Shown here piece by piece: positions 26,378-35,148 of a stretch of 64,000 bases of DNA. The stretch comes from JBAXXL01 sp037127915 (lineage in GTDB: Bacteria > Bacteroidota > Ignavibacteria > Kapaibacteriales > UBA2268): assembly GCA_037127915.1 (NCBI GenBank), contig JBAXXL010000006.1, forward strand, positions 50,676-114,675. Direction: 5' to 3'. Made by a program: the position numbers and the translations under genes. Within the stretch, counting starts at the first letter, position 1. The number at the start of each line of letters is the position of its first letter. Below the pieces are notes generated by a model. The model made no database searches. It had not been told where the DNA came from and saw nothing but the letters and a program-made list of their open reading frames with translations.

Positions 26378-28624
26378 TTATATTTTTTTGCTTCTCATTC
26401 TAATACTGTTGCTTACAACAGAAAAAGAACTTAAAGCCATTGCCGCGCCTGCTATCATAGGATTTAATAAAAATCCTGTGAATGGATAAAGAATTCCGGC
26501 GGCAATTGGAATTCCAATTAAATTATAAATAAACGCCCAAAATAAATTTTGCTTAATTGTTTTCAATGTTAGGCTGGAAAGCTTAATTGCTTTAGGAATG
26601 AGCATTAAATCGGAAGAAATTATCGTGATTTTTGCCACATCCATTGCTATATCGGAACCCCTCCCCATCGCTATACCAACATCGGCCAAAGCTAACGCTT
26701 GCGAATCATTAATACCATCGCCAACCATTGCTACGATTTTATTTTGCTTCTGAAGCTCTTTTATAAAATCAGCTTTCTCACCGGGTAAAACTTCAGCTTT
26801 GTAATTAGTAATACCGACTTGATGCGCAACGGCTTTAGCTGTTAACTCATTATCTCCTGTTAGAAGATAAACCTCAATTCCTTCATCTTTTAAGATGCTG
26901 ATAGCTTTCGCTGAAGAGTGTTTAATTTTATCTGCAATTGCTATTGTTGCAATAAGTTTATTTTTATCAGCGAAATATACTATAGTTTTAGCTTCTTTTT
27001 GCAAAAATCCAATAACATCTGCATCCAATTCAGAAATATTTATTCCATTTTCCATCAATAACTTATGGTTGCCGATAAAATATTCATCATTATTATATTT
27101 AGCTTCGATTCCTCTACCGGTAATACTTGCAAATTCTTCAGTTTGAATATGTATCAGCTCATCGGTTCTTAGGGAATTTAACACGGCTTCAGCTAATGGG
27201 TGCTCCGAAAGTAATTCCATAGACTGGAGAATTTCTTTATATTTAATCAAATCTTTATCTTCGCAATGCCATAAAAAATCTGTTACATGAGGTTTCCCTT
27301 CAGTAATTGTACCGGTTTTATCCAAAACTATAGCATCGATTTTATGAGCTAATTCCAGCGAATCAGAATCCTTAATCAAAATTCCCAAATCCGCCCCTTT
27401 ACCAACGCCAACCATTATGGCCGTTGGGGTTGCTAAACCTAAAGCACACGGACAGGCAATCACTAACACCGTAACCATAGATAATAATGCAAGATTAACT
27501 GAATTATTCCCATCAAATATCAGCCAGATAAAAAATGTTAATATAGATATAGTGATTACAATAGGTACAAATATTCCTGCAATCTTATCAACTAATTTTT
27601 GAACAGGTGGTTTTGTCATTAACGCGTTACGTACGGTTTCAATGATTTGGGATAAAATGGTGTCACCCCCTACCTTCCGTGCAATTATCTGGAAACTACC
27701 CTTTTGATTAATTGTACCCGCAAAAACCTTATCGCCAATAATTTTTTCTACCGCAATAGGTTCGCCGGTAATAGTACTCTCATCAACAAACGAATTTCCA
27801 TAAGTAACCTCACCATCTACAGGTATTTTATCACCTGGCTTTATTAACAGTATATCGTCGATTTTTACACTTGAGATTGGCAATTCAATTTGCTCACCGT
27901 TAACGATTTTTGTGACCGTTTTTGGTTGCAAACCAAACAATTTTTTAATCGCACTTGAAGCATTGGACTTTGCTCTTTCTTCTAATAACTTACCTATTAG
28001 AATAAAAGATATAACAACTGCAGATGCTTCAAAATATACGTGGGCATGCAATCCGCGGTTATGCCAAAATTCAGGATATATTGTATTAAATGCACTGAAA
28101 AAGTAAGCGATACTCGTACTCAGCGCAACTAGCGTATCCATATTGGCTTTTCCGTGCTTTGCCTGTTTTGCGGCATGTATGAAAAATGTTCTACCAAACC
28201 AAAATACTACCGGTGTGGTCAGAACCAGCATAATCCAGTTTCCGTAAGGTAGGTTCATAAAGAACATTGCGATTAGAAAAACCGGTAATGACAAAGACAC
28301 TGCCCATATGGCATTTCTTCTAATTTGCTGGTATAAGTTTTTTTGTTTTTCGCTCTCGTTTTCAATTTCACTTTCGTCAATCAATAAATCGTAGCCTATT
28401 GATTGAATGATAGATTTGAATTCTTTCGGAGTTATTACTTCCGGTTGATAATCGACGGTTACTGAACTTGTAGCATAATTTACATTGGCTGATACGACGC
28501 CGGTTTGGGCTTTGAGCATACTTTCTACACTAATAGCGCATGAAGCACACGACATACCTTCAACAGAATAAGTATCTTTTACCGATTCTGTTATATTTTT
28601 ATTTATATTTAAATTTTTTGCCAT
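26378..28624 (-). CDS. copA: Copper-translocating P1B-type ATPase
   Basis: 748 residues, full length. The N-terminal HMA domain has GMSCASC (CxxC at 26-29). Eight TM segments surround the TGEP actuator loop, the CPC metal motif in VIACPCALGLATPTA, the phosphorylation motif DKTGT, and MVGDGINDSQALA (hinge). It exports Cu+ from the cytosol. Downstream lies the CopZ-like gene; upstream are a terminator, a cupin gene and a TetR-type regulator. Confidence 0.95.
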   Translation of the reverse strand: MAKNLNINKNITESVKDTYSVEGMSCASCAISVESMLKAQTGVVSANVNYATSSVTVDYQPEVITPKEFKSIIQSIGYDLLIDESEIENESEKQKNLYQQIRRNAIWAVSLSLPVFLIAMFFMNLPYGNWIMLVLTTPVVFWFGRTFFIHAAKQAKHGKANMDTLVALSTSIAYFFSAFNTIYPEFWHNRGLHAHVYFEASAVVISFILIGKLLEERAKSNASSAIKKLFGLQPKTVTKIVNGEQIELPISSVKIDDILLIKPGDKIPVDGEVTYGNSFVDESTITGEPIAVEKIIGDKVFAGTINQKGSFQIIARKVGGDTILSQIIETVRNALMTKPPVQKLVDKIAGIFVPIVITISILTFFIWLIFDGNNSVNLALLSMVTVLVIACPCALGLATPTAIMVGVGKGADLGILIKDSDSLELAHKIDAIVLDKTGTITEGKPHVTDFLWHCEDKDLIKYKEILQSMELLSEHPLAEAVLNSLRTDELIHIQTEEFASITGRGIEAKYNNDEYFIGNHKLLMENGINISELDADVIGFLQKEAKTIVYFADKNKLIATIAIADKIKHSSAKAISILKDEGIEVYLLTGDNELTAKAVAHQVGITNYKAEVLPGEKADFIKELQKQNKIVAMVGDGINDSQALALADVGIAMGRGSDIAMDVAKITIISSDLMLIPKAIKLSSLTLKTIKQNLFWAFIYNLIGIPIAAGILYPFTGFLLNPMIAGAAMALSSFSVVSNSIRMRSKKI

Positions 28625-28831
28625 TGATATATTGATTTTATGTAAATTAAATAATATAATAAGTTCATTAATCTATCACCTTAGACACAAATCAACTATA
28701 ATTTATAAAACATTTCTGATTTTCTAATTATATTGACGTATGAGAATCTAATTTAATTCTTTTAATTTTAACCGCTCTTTAAATCGTTATAAATTTTACA
28801 ATTGTACTTCTTGAACCTGCATCCGGGTTAG

Positions 28832-28868
28832 ATAAAAAAAAGCCCTTAAATCAATAAGAGCTTTTTTA
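28832..28868 (-). terminator. Terminator of cupin gene, minus strand
   Basis: Arms aagccctt and aagagctt pair with one mismatch around a short loop. On the minus strand the stem is followed by a T-run (the A-run at 28833-28841). It separates the cupin gene from copA. Confidence 0.6.
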
Positions 28869-28881
28869 TGGTAGATACGAT

Positions 28882-29205
28882 TTATTTACTTGGATTTGGA
28901 GTCTTTACAACAAGAAAACGTACAATCGAATCGCTTTCATTTTTCAACGAGTGCGGAATGTTGGCCGGGCTCGCAATTATGCTGTCTTTTTCGACTTCTT
29001 CCCTTTCATCCCCAATTTCAACTATTCCTGTGCCTTCTAGTACATAAAAGAATACATCGACCGGAGTTTTATGCGTTAATAGGCCTTCCCCGGGTTTTAA
29101 AGTTAAATGCATTACTTGTGCATCAACTTTACTGTAAATTTTTCTTGCATCAATTCCGTGAGGATTTGGATTTACAGCTATATTTTTATAATTTGTTATG
29201 TTCAT
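28882..29205 (-). CDS. Small cupin-domain protein
   Basis: 107 residues forming one cupin barrel: HLTLKPGEGLLTHKTPVDVFFYVLEGTGIVEIGDEREEVEKDSIIASPANIPHSLKN. The first metal-binding motif is reduced (H in LLTHK; no HxH pair) and the second keeps the His in IPHS, so metal binding is weakened or different. Located 46 bp after the TetR gene on the same strand, it may be cotranscribed with it. Confidence 0.8.
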   Translation of the reverse strand: MNITNYKNIAVNPNPHGIDARKIYSKVDAQVMHLTLKPGEGLLTHKTPVDVFFYVLEGTGIVEIGDEREEVEKDSIIASPANIPHSLKNESDSIVRFLVVKTPNPSK

Positions 29206-29251
29206 TTTGTTTATTCCTTTTTAATTTTTCTAAAATAATATATATTAATGC

Positions 29252-29830
29252 TTAATTGTTTATTAATATTTCTGTCAATGTCTTATAAAATTTTTCGCCC
29301 TGTTCTATTAGCGAGAACTTATAACCGGATTGTTTCCATTTACTAATCGTTAATTTTATATATCCTTGAATCATTGTAGATATAATTTCACTATCTAAGT
29401 CTTTAAACTTTCCTTCTTCGATACCGGTAGTTAGAAGATTTCGCAATAAAATTTGCCTTTTCTTAATTATCTCTAAAACATTCTCAGAAAGACTTGATTT
29501 AAGCTCGAATAATTCATCTGAAAACATGACAGAAACCAATTCCGGTTTATTTTCAAACAATTCAAGATGAAAAAAAATAAATCGACGAAGTTTATCTTCC
29601 GTCGAAACTGCCAGCTCCAATTCTTCAAACAATGAATTTGTATATGCGAATATTCTTTTTGTAATACCGCTAATAATTTCCTCTTTACCCGAGAAATGTT
29701 TGTAAATTGCTCCTTCCGATATCTGCACTTGTTTTGCTAATTCTCTTATTGATAACTCAGAATAACCATTCTTGTGAATTATTTTTATCGCTTCATCAAT
29801 AATCTGTTCTTGTCTGATATCTGTCTTCAT
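29252..29830 (-). CDS. TetR/AcrR-family transcriptional regulator
   Basis: 192 residues if started at the ATG at 29830. The HTH is IRELAKQVQISEGAIYKHFSGKEEIISGITKRIF, the classical TetR N-terminal motif. The rest is an all-helical ligand-binding domain of usual length. The frame stays open to 29881, but that form adds MASKRLLTYNELPNEKR, unlike the family, and runs across a 16-bp palindrome (29861-29876) that is more plausible as an operator. Expected to repress itself and the cupin gene. Confidence 0.9.
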   Translation of the reverse strand: MKTDIRQEQIIDEAIKIIHKNGYSELSIRELAKQVQISEGAIYKHFSGKEEIISGITKRIFAYTNSLFEELELAVSTEDKLRRFIFFHLELFENKPELVSVMFSDELFELKSSLSENVLEIIKKRQILLRNLLTTGIEEGKFKDLDSEIISTMIQGYIKLTISKWKQSGYKFSLIEQGEKFYKTLTEILINN

Positions 29831-29860
29831 TCGTTTTTCGTTTGGTAATTCATTATAGGT

Positions 29861-29876
29861 AAGTAAACGTTTACTT
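29861..29876. promoter_or_regulatory. Perfect 16-bp palindrome, likely TetR operator
   Basis: aagtaaac/gtttactt reads identically on both strands. It is centred about 39 bp upstream of the TetR gene's ATG at 29830, a typical position for autorepression. Confidence 0.5.
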
Positions 29877-29918
29877 GCCATTAATATTTTATTAATTTCC
29901 TATTTTTTTAAATAATAA

Positions 29919-29949
29919 TTTGTTAATAATTAGATTTTTGTTATTTTTG
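29919..29949 (+). promoter_or_regulatory. Bacteroidota-type promoter for the M1-like gene
   Basis: TTTG (29919-29922), 19 bp spacer, TATTTTTG (29942-29949), matching the TTTG/TAnnTTTG consensus of this phylum. It lies about 50 bp before the ATG at 30001. Confidence 0.5.
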
Positions 29950-30000
29950 AAATGAGAATTAGGTCGAAAATTATTTGTTGAATATATATGTGGATTTATT

Positions 30001-32256
30001 ATGCTCAATCAAGCAAGCTCTCGAATGATGGTAATTATAACATTCCTTCTCGCTACACTGTGTTTAAATTCCAAACCTTATGAAAAGTATGAAGATATGC
30101 TTAATGACTTTAAGAATTTATCTATTGATGAAAGTAAAGTTTACACAGTTTCCGACTTTAAACTAACCCGTGAAGACGCTGTTTTTAATTTCAAATCCGG
30201 CACTTTCTATTTCTGTAAACCTATTAACGGTAGATCTATGGGTGTTGTATTTATAGGTGATGCTACATTCGATTTCTCACCACCTACAAAAGCGGAAGTA
30301 AGGCAGTTAGAACGTATTTTAAACAAAGATGAAGTTAAAGCAAAAAGCAAAGCGATTTTATTATTTTTTGCCGATAATACAGCGGACTCCATTGAGAAAT
30401 CATGTATCAAAACGACCTACAAATGGGATACCAAAATGAAAGAGCTCGTGAAAAGGTTTGTAGAGTATGAACTGGATGATCGAGAAAACAATATAACTTA
30501 TGAGCTAGCGCAAACACTTCTCGACGACCGAACAAGTGAATACTTCCTTGCCCTTGTTACACAAGCTAATAAAGAAGATTTAATATATCAAATAGACCCA
30601 TATCAACAGGAAAAAGTTTTATTATACCGTGGTGTGATAGGTGCTTATGATAATTATTATGAAGTAATTAATCAATTTTCAAAAAAAGAAGATTCATTAA
30701 ACAAGGGTGTATTTTATGATAAGTTATTTAATATTAGTAAATATACTATTAACATAGATATCAACAAAGACATAGTCTATAGTGCCTTAGCAATGTTGGA
30801 TATAACAGTGAAAGACTGTAATTTTACTTGGATTCAATTTTATTTAAATGAATGGTTGAATATTGCTAGTGTGAAATTATCCGACGGAACTCCGCTTAAT
30901 TTTTATAAGCCTGAACGCAATCATATTTTATGGGTAAAAATACCAAAAGCGGCAGAACCATTTACTCCATTAAAAATAATTTTGGACTACAGCGGTAGTT
31001 TTTTGAATAGAGTAGTTGATCAAACATATATGAAATCTTCGACTACATGGTATCCTATTATGAGTGATCAACCAAAAATATTTTTTGATATGCAGGTAAC
31101 CTATCCGCTCAATTATGAATTTCTAGGTGTAGGTGATTTAGTTAGCACTGAGAAAACTGAATTTACAAACGTAAGTCGTTGGGTAACCAAAGAACCGGTT
31201 AATACAAATTCATTCAGTTTCGGTGCTTATAGAAAAAAAGAATTTAAATCGCCAAACGGTATGGATATGGGTTTTTACTTTTTTAACTATAACTTTATTG
31301 ATTATATTTGTCAAGAAAGTGGTTCATTAATTGATTTTTATTCGAAACTCTTTGGTCCAATACCATATAAAAAAATATATATTTCAGAATTCCCGGATAA
31401 TTATGGTGAAGCATTCCCTGGTTTAATTCATTTATCCGAGTTAAATTTTGAAATTATAAATACAGAAAGTAATAATGTCAGCTTTTTTGCTCAGGTTTTT
31501 GCTCACCAGTGGTGGGGAAACGATGTATTACCAGAAACTTATCATGATAATTGGATAGTAGATGGTTTATCGGCATATTCTGCTATGATTTATATAATAG
31601 CTATAAAAAAGGATCCTGCAAAATTTTTCGAGTTATTAAGAAAATCTCAAGAAGAACTAATTAATGCAAGAATCTCGTTATTAAATACTGGTATACGTCC
31701 GGGAGCACTATCAATTGGATACAGAAATGTTTCATCGAAAGCTAAGGGTGATTATAGTTTAGTTATGTTTGCTAAAGGTATGTGGATTTTCCACATGTTA
31801 AGAAACTTAATGATGGATTTTGAAACTCGGGATGAAACTGATTTTACCACACTTCTTAGAGAAATATATACAGAAACAGATGGTAGTTATATTTCGACAG
31901 CTTATTTAAAACAGAAAGTTGAAGATAAAATGAAAGAAGATATGGGTTGGTTTTTCGACCAATGGGTAGATGATTATAAGATTCCTAAATACAAATTTGC
32001 TTATAAATTTGAAAAAAGTCTTACTGGGAAATATACCGTTAAATGCAGAGTTGAGCAATCGGAAGTTCCGGACAGTTTTAAAATGTATGTTCCTATAAGC
32101 ATCGAAATAAGTGAGAACAATATAATACGTGAAAAGAAACTAATTACAGGTAAAACAACAGAGTTTGAAATTCAGTTAGCGGATATTAAACCTAAAAATA
32201 TTTATTTTAACGATCCATCATCCGTGCTTTGCCAGGTTGAATATGTAGGATGGTAA
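30001..32256 (+). CDS. M1-aminopeptidase-like exported protein with degenerate zinc site
   Basis: 751 residues with an N-terminal signal-like hydrophobic stretch (residues 6-24). The central part has the M1 fold landmarks: GEAFPGLIHLSE (equivalent of GAMEN/GxMEN), AHQWWGNDV and DNWIVDGLSAY. In active M1 enzymes these read HExxHQWWG and NEG(F/L)AxY. Here HExxH is QVFAH, so the first zinc His and the catalytic Glu are gone, and the third ligand Glu is Asp (VDG). A C-terminal ERAP/TPR-like region follows. Catalysis by the usual mechanism is not expected; a binding or scaffold role is possible. Confidence 0.8.
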   Translation: MLNQASSRMMVIITFLLATLCLNSKPYEKYEDMLNDFKNLSIDESKVYTVSDFKLTREDAVFNFKSGTFYFCKPINGRSMGVVFIGDATFDFSPPTKAEVRQLERILNKDEVKAKSKAILLFFADNTADSIEKSCIKTTYKWDTKMKELVKRFVEYELDDRENNITYELAQTLLDDRTSEYFLALVTQANKEDLIYQIDPYQQEKVLLYRGVIGAYDNYYEVINQFSKKEDSLNKGVFYDKLFNISKYTINIDINKDIVYSALAMLDITVKDCNFTWIQFYLNEWLNIASVKLSDGTPLNFYKPERNHILWVKIPKAAEPFTPLKIILDYSGSFLNRVVDQTYMKSSTTWYPIMSDQPKIFFDMQVTYPLNYEFLGVGDLVSTEKTEFTNVSRWVTKEPVNTNSFSFGAYRKKEFKSPNGMDMGFYFFNYNFIDYICQESGSLIDFYSKLFGPIPYKKIYISEFPDNYGEAFPGLIHLSELNFEIINTESNNVSFFAQVFAHQWWGNDVLPETYHDNWIVDGLSAYSAMIYIIAIKKDPAKFFELLRKSQEELINARISLLNTGIRPGALSIGYRNVSSKAKGDYSLVMFAKGMWIFHMLRNLMMDFETRDETDFTTLLREIYTETDGSYISTAYLKQKVEDKMKEDMGWFFDQWVDDYKIPKYKFAYKFEKSLTGKYTVKCRVEQSEVPDSFKMYVPISIEISENNIIREKKLITGKTTEFEIQLADIKPKNIYFNDPSSVLCQVEYVGW

Positions 32257-32674
32257 AAATCATCATTAGATTTATAAATATATTAAAATGAAGCCTTTTT
32301 TAAAGGGCTTCATTTTTAGCAAATAGACTAAAACGATTATATGCTATTAATTTATATTAACTTTATCCAAAACAAATAAAATTTTAGTATATTTGTAGAT
32401 AAGTACAAGTTAATTATTAATTAAAACAAACACTATAAAATTGATTTTCAATTTTTGGGTTTCTCAAACGTAGGATATTGTGCATCGAATAATATAAGGA
32501 AAACTTTTTGACCACCGAAATTTTCAGAATGTGCTTTTTCATTAAATACTGAATTTAAAAATCTTAAAATTGATATTCATTATTTCATAAAAAAGTAATT
32601 TGAAATTATATAAGAATGTTTTAATCCGGTCTGAAAATCAGACTAATTAAGTATTTTATATTTTTGGAGGCGTT
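32257..32674. other. Intergenic region upstream of a DUF2892 gene
   Basis: Apart from the terminator (32287-32318), it holds a TATATTTG box (32388-32395) resembling a -7 element, and a 6-bp hairpin gtctga-aaa-tcagac (32629-32643). A strong ggagg lies just before the next ATG. No gene seen. Confidence 0.4.
32287..32318 (+). terminator. Terminator after the M1-like gene
   Basis: Arms aatgaagcc/ggcttcatt, with further pairing inside, followed by ttttt. Confidence 0.8.
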
Positions 32675-32905
32675 ATGAAGATAAACATGGGACCATTAGA
32701 CAGAATAATAAGAACAATAGTAGCAATTGTTATATTTATTCTATTTCTTACACATGTAGTTACAGGTATTTGGGCTATAATATTACTAATTATTGCAGGT
32801 ATTTTCATTATAACAAGTGCAATAGGCTTTTGCCCAATGTACAAAATTTTAATGATAGATACATGTAAAAAGGAAAAAAAGAAGGAAACAAATGCTAATA
32901 TTTAA
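32675..32905 (+). CDS. DUF2892 (YgaP-like) inner-membrane protein
   Basis: 76 residues with the DUF2892 design: MGPLDRIIRTIVAIVIF, then a second TM helix, then the conserved GFCPMYKILMIDTCKK end (Cys residues at both places). It is preceded by ggagg, 4 bp before the ATG. These membrane peptides often sit next to rhodanese or thiol genes; here it is alone. Confidence 0.85.
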   Translation: MKINMGPLDRIIRTIVAIVIFILFLTHVVTGIWAIILLIIAGIFIITSAIGFCPMYKILMIDTCKKEKKKETNANI

Positions 32906-32942
32906 TTTTATATTTTGCAGTTAATTGCAAATATATTCATTT

Positions 32943-32981
32943 ACAAATGTCCTGTATCATTATGATTTACAGGACATTTGT
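32943..32981. terminator. Bidirectional hairpin between convergent genes
   Basis: 14-bp stem acaaatgtcctgta/tacaggacatttgt followed by ttttt on the plus strand. It serves the DUF2892 gene and, less clearly, the minus-strand TPR-like gene. Confidence 0.75.
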
Positions 32982-32990
32982 TTTTATTGT

Positions 32991-34244
32991 TTACTCGATA
33001 ATCAGCCTTTTTTCAAAGAATTCCTTGAAAACAACCAAGGCTTGGGGATAAATATCTTCGCAGGTGTCCAGCATTATTGCATAAAAAATCGTTCCGTCAA
33101 ACCTATCGTACGATGGTGTCGGCTTATAATATACAACCTTACCTTCTTCTTGCTCTTCGGGGTATTTCATTGGTTCTTCGATTATCAAACCCGGGTAATC
33201 GGGTTTTCCACGGTATAATCCCAAAAGGTGTAGATGACCACCGCCGTATTCGGGATATAGCTTACTATCCCTAAGTTCCATCGATATCATTTCAGGATAT
33301 TTTGAAAATTCGGGGTAAATATCAGCTTTGCAATCCTTCGGAAACATATTTTTCATAAACGCTTCAAAATCGTCGCCTTTTTTGGCAACTCGGAAAATCA
33401 ATGCTATAGTATAAGTTATATCAATTCCGCTTTTATTTTTTATTGCCGGTGGAGTAATTACAAAAGCGGCGGCGTTGTTTTTGTAATCCATCACATCAAC
33501 ATACCAAGAAGAATCAATTAATATCTTTACGCCCAATTGGCGGCAAATAAATGGTAATGGTTCTTTTTGTATAACCTGCCATAAGTCTTCTTTTTTGTAT
33601 AATGAGTCCGGTTTCGAAGGAATAATCCTATCGTGGATTGATTTACCTAATTCCCTTTCAAAATTGCTTGGTTCCCCCAATATAAGTTTTGCCTGATCCA
33701 TACCGAAAATTGAATTTGTCGGCATATTGGTTATTGATGTTGCACCTGCATAATCGGTCCAAAATTCGGCCGGAACATTTGCCGGTAATAATTTTATTGC
33801 TTTTCTGAATTCGTGAATAGAGCGTTCTCCAAAACTCGAAAGTGAGTAGTGGTTGGCTAAAAACCAATAGCCGCGGTAATCGGCTGGAGCTAAATTAATA
33901 GCCTTTTCGTAGTATCGGACGGCATTGTCATATCCGTTGGCATATTCCAAATTGTATAAATAATGCGAGATGTCGCCTAACAGAAGATTAACTTCCACAT
34001 TTGTCGAATCAACATGAGTGAAATTATCGTAGATATTCGATAACTCTTCGACCAATGCGGATTTTTCCACGGGGTAATCCCACTCCTGCGACCAATGGTC
34101 AAAGTATTGAACATAAGTTTTCAGATATTCAATTTGCTCCGCATAGTTAGCAGAATTGGGAATACTATCCAAATTAATGAAGTTTATATTACCGTACGCG
34201 TGGCAACTAAATATGACAAATAGCAGTATTATGATTCTTCTCAT
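32991..34244 (-). CDS. Exported TPR-like hypothetical protein
   Basis: 417 residues with a signal peptide (MRRIIILLFVIFSCHAYG). Residues about 45-180 are helical with TPR-type spacing: NVEVNLLLGDISHYLYNLEYANGYDNAVRYYEKAINLAPADYRGYWFLANHY. The C-terminal half is beta-rich and unrecognised (DITYTIALIFRVAKKGDDFEAF). No catalytic motif is seen. It sits apart from an operon. Confidence 0.75.
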   Translation of the reverse strand: MRRIIILLFVIFSCHAYGNINFINLDSIPNSANYAEQIEYLKTYVQYFDHWSQEWDYPVEKSALVEELSNIYDNFTHVDSTNVEVNLLLGDISHYLYNLEYANGYDNAVRYYEKAINLAPADYRGYWFLANHYSLSSFGERSIHEFRKAIKLLPANVPAEFWTDYAGATSITNMPTNSIFGMDQAKLILGEPSNFERELGKSIHDRIIPSKPDSLYKKEDLWQVIQKEPLPFICRQLGVKILIDSSWYVDVMDYKNNAAAFVITPPAIKNKSGIDITYTIALIFRVAKKGDDFEAFMKNMFPKDCKADIYPEFSKYPEMISMELRDSKLYPEYGGGHLHLLGLYRGKPDYPGLIIEEPMKYPEEQEEGKVVYYKPTPSYDRFDGTIFYAIMLDTCEDIYPQALVVFKEFFEKRLIIE

Positions 34245-34384
34245 GACTCTTTCCGGCTGAATAAATTCGGTAATTTCAAGAATTAAAATTATTTATTTGC
34301 AAAATTAAGAAGAAATAAGGAGTTTAATAATAATTGAATAAGAAATTTAACTTTTTATGAAAAAAATTGCATAAATCTACTAAT

Positions 34385-34417
34385 AAAAAAAAGGCCGCCA
34401 TTTCACAAAGACGACCT
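34385..34417 (-). terminator. Terminator-like hairpin, minus strand
   Basis: On the minus strand, aggtcgtc pairs with ggcggcct using G-U pairs, followed by a run of eight T. No minus-strand gene is seen directly upstream, hinting at an unannotated transcript across the repeats. Confidence 0.45.
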
Positions 34418-34551
34418 AATTTATAATTTCTATTAATATGGCATCACTACCTGATTGAACAGCGTAGCTGTGCTATATCAATAGAAATCAAGATTAGATT
34501 ATATTTGAGCAACGTAGTTGCGGAATATTTATTCAATCCTGAAAGGATGAT

Positions 34552-34707
34552 ATGTTTTTAGAAAACTTATTAATTGTGAAACACAATAGCATTGAAAAAT
34601 TAGCGAAGAAAATATTGCAATGGTCTGATAAATATAAACATATAAATGTCATGACTATCATAAAATGCTTAATAAATGGCAGAATTAACCTCGTAGAAGC
34701 CTCATGA
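34552..34707 (+). CDS. Possible 51-residue small protein
   Basis: ATG with AAGGA four or five bases upstream. It encodes 51 residues starting MFLENLLIVKHNS and including KKILQWSDKYKHINVMTI; unlike its surroundings it is not repetitive. The stop codon is the first tga of array A. Could be a fragment of an element that once occupied this region. Confidence 0.3.
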   Translation: MFLENLLIVKHNSIEKLAKKILQWSDKYKHINVMTIIKCLINGRINLVEAS

Positions 34708-34842
34708 AACGGCGAACGACCTCTGTGAAATGGCGAACAACCTCTGTGAAACGGCGAACGACCTCTGTGAAACGACGAACGACCTCTGTGAAACGGCGAA
34801 CGACCTCTGTGAAACGGCGAACGACCTCTGTGAAATGGCGGA
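34705..34842. repeat. 21-bp tandem array A
   Basis: Six full units of tgaaacggcgaacgacctct-g (34705-34830) and a partial seventh. The unit varies at few positions. Because 21 is a multiple of three, one frame (ATG 34730) reads a seven-residue repeat A-N-D-L-C-E-T. Confidence 0.85.
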
Positions 34843-34943
34843 AAGACTAAAAAAGACGTCTCTTTTGGTTCGCTCGCTTTATTTTTTCGCTTATACGCTC
34901 TTTCTTTTGTTTAATAACCCCAATTTTTATTTCAATAAAGTAG

Positions 34944-35060
34944 TTTATTGAGGTAAAAACTCTGTTGGTTGAGGTAAGAACTCATCTTTCGGAGACAAAA
35001 ACTCATTTTATTGAGTCTTTGACTCACTTTATTGAGGTTTTTCCTCGTCTTTCTGAGTGA
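34944..35060. repeat. 21-bp tandem array B, unrelated unit
   Basis: Five degenerate units like tttattgaggtaaaaactct-g and a partial sixth. Within each unit gag and ctc face one another around a 5-7 base interval. In one frame it reads FIEVKTL-type heptads, bounded exactly by TAG (34941-34943) and TGA (35058-35060). Confidence 0.75.
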
Positions 35061-35085
35061 TATTATGATTTCTTGTTAGAATTGA

Positions 35086-35123
35086 CAAAAATAAAAAGGT
35101 CTAATTCCTTGAATAAGACCTTT
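35086..35123 (-). terminator. Terminator of the 1413-residue gene
   Basis: On the minus strand, aaaggtct (from 35123) pairs with agaccttt, followed by an A/T tail (ttttatttttg). Confidence 0.7.
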
Positions 35124-35148
35124 CTCAACAATTTGTAAACCCTTTTCC

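Larger units (their letters stand above)
34245..35148. other. Gene-poor repeat region
   Basis: About 900 bp with no convincing large gene. In order it holds a minus-strand terminator-like hairpin with G-U pairs (34385-34417), a REP-like stretch with gcaacgtagttgc and aggatgatatgttt, a small ORF (34552-34707), tandem array A (34705-34842), a spacer, tandem array B (34944-35060) and the terminator of the next gene. Confidence 0.6.

Noticed and set aside
34730..34951. ORF reading seven-residue repeats ANDLCET then a hydrophobic tail
   Set aside because: It is the translation of a 21-bp tandem repeat that stays open in all three forward frames. There is no ribosome binding site and no natural partner, so I treat it as repeat DNA, not a gene.
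34705..35060. Possible CRISPR array
   Set aside because: Units are contiguous with no spacers, and no cas genes are present.
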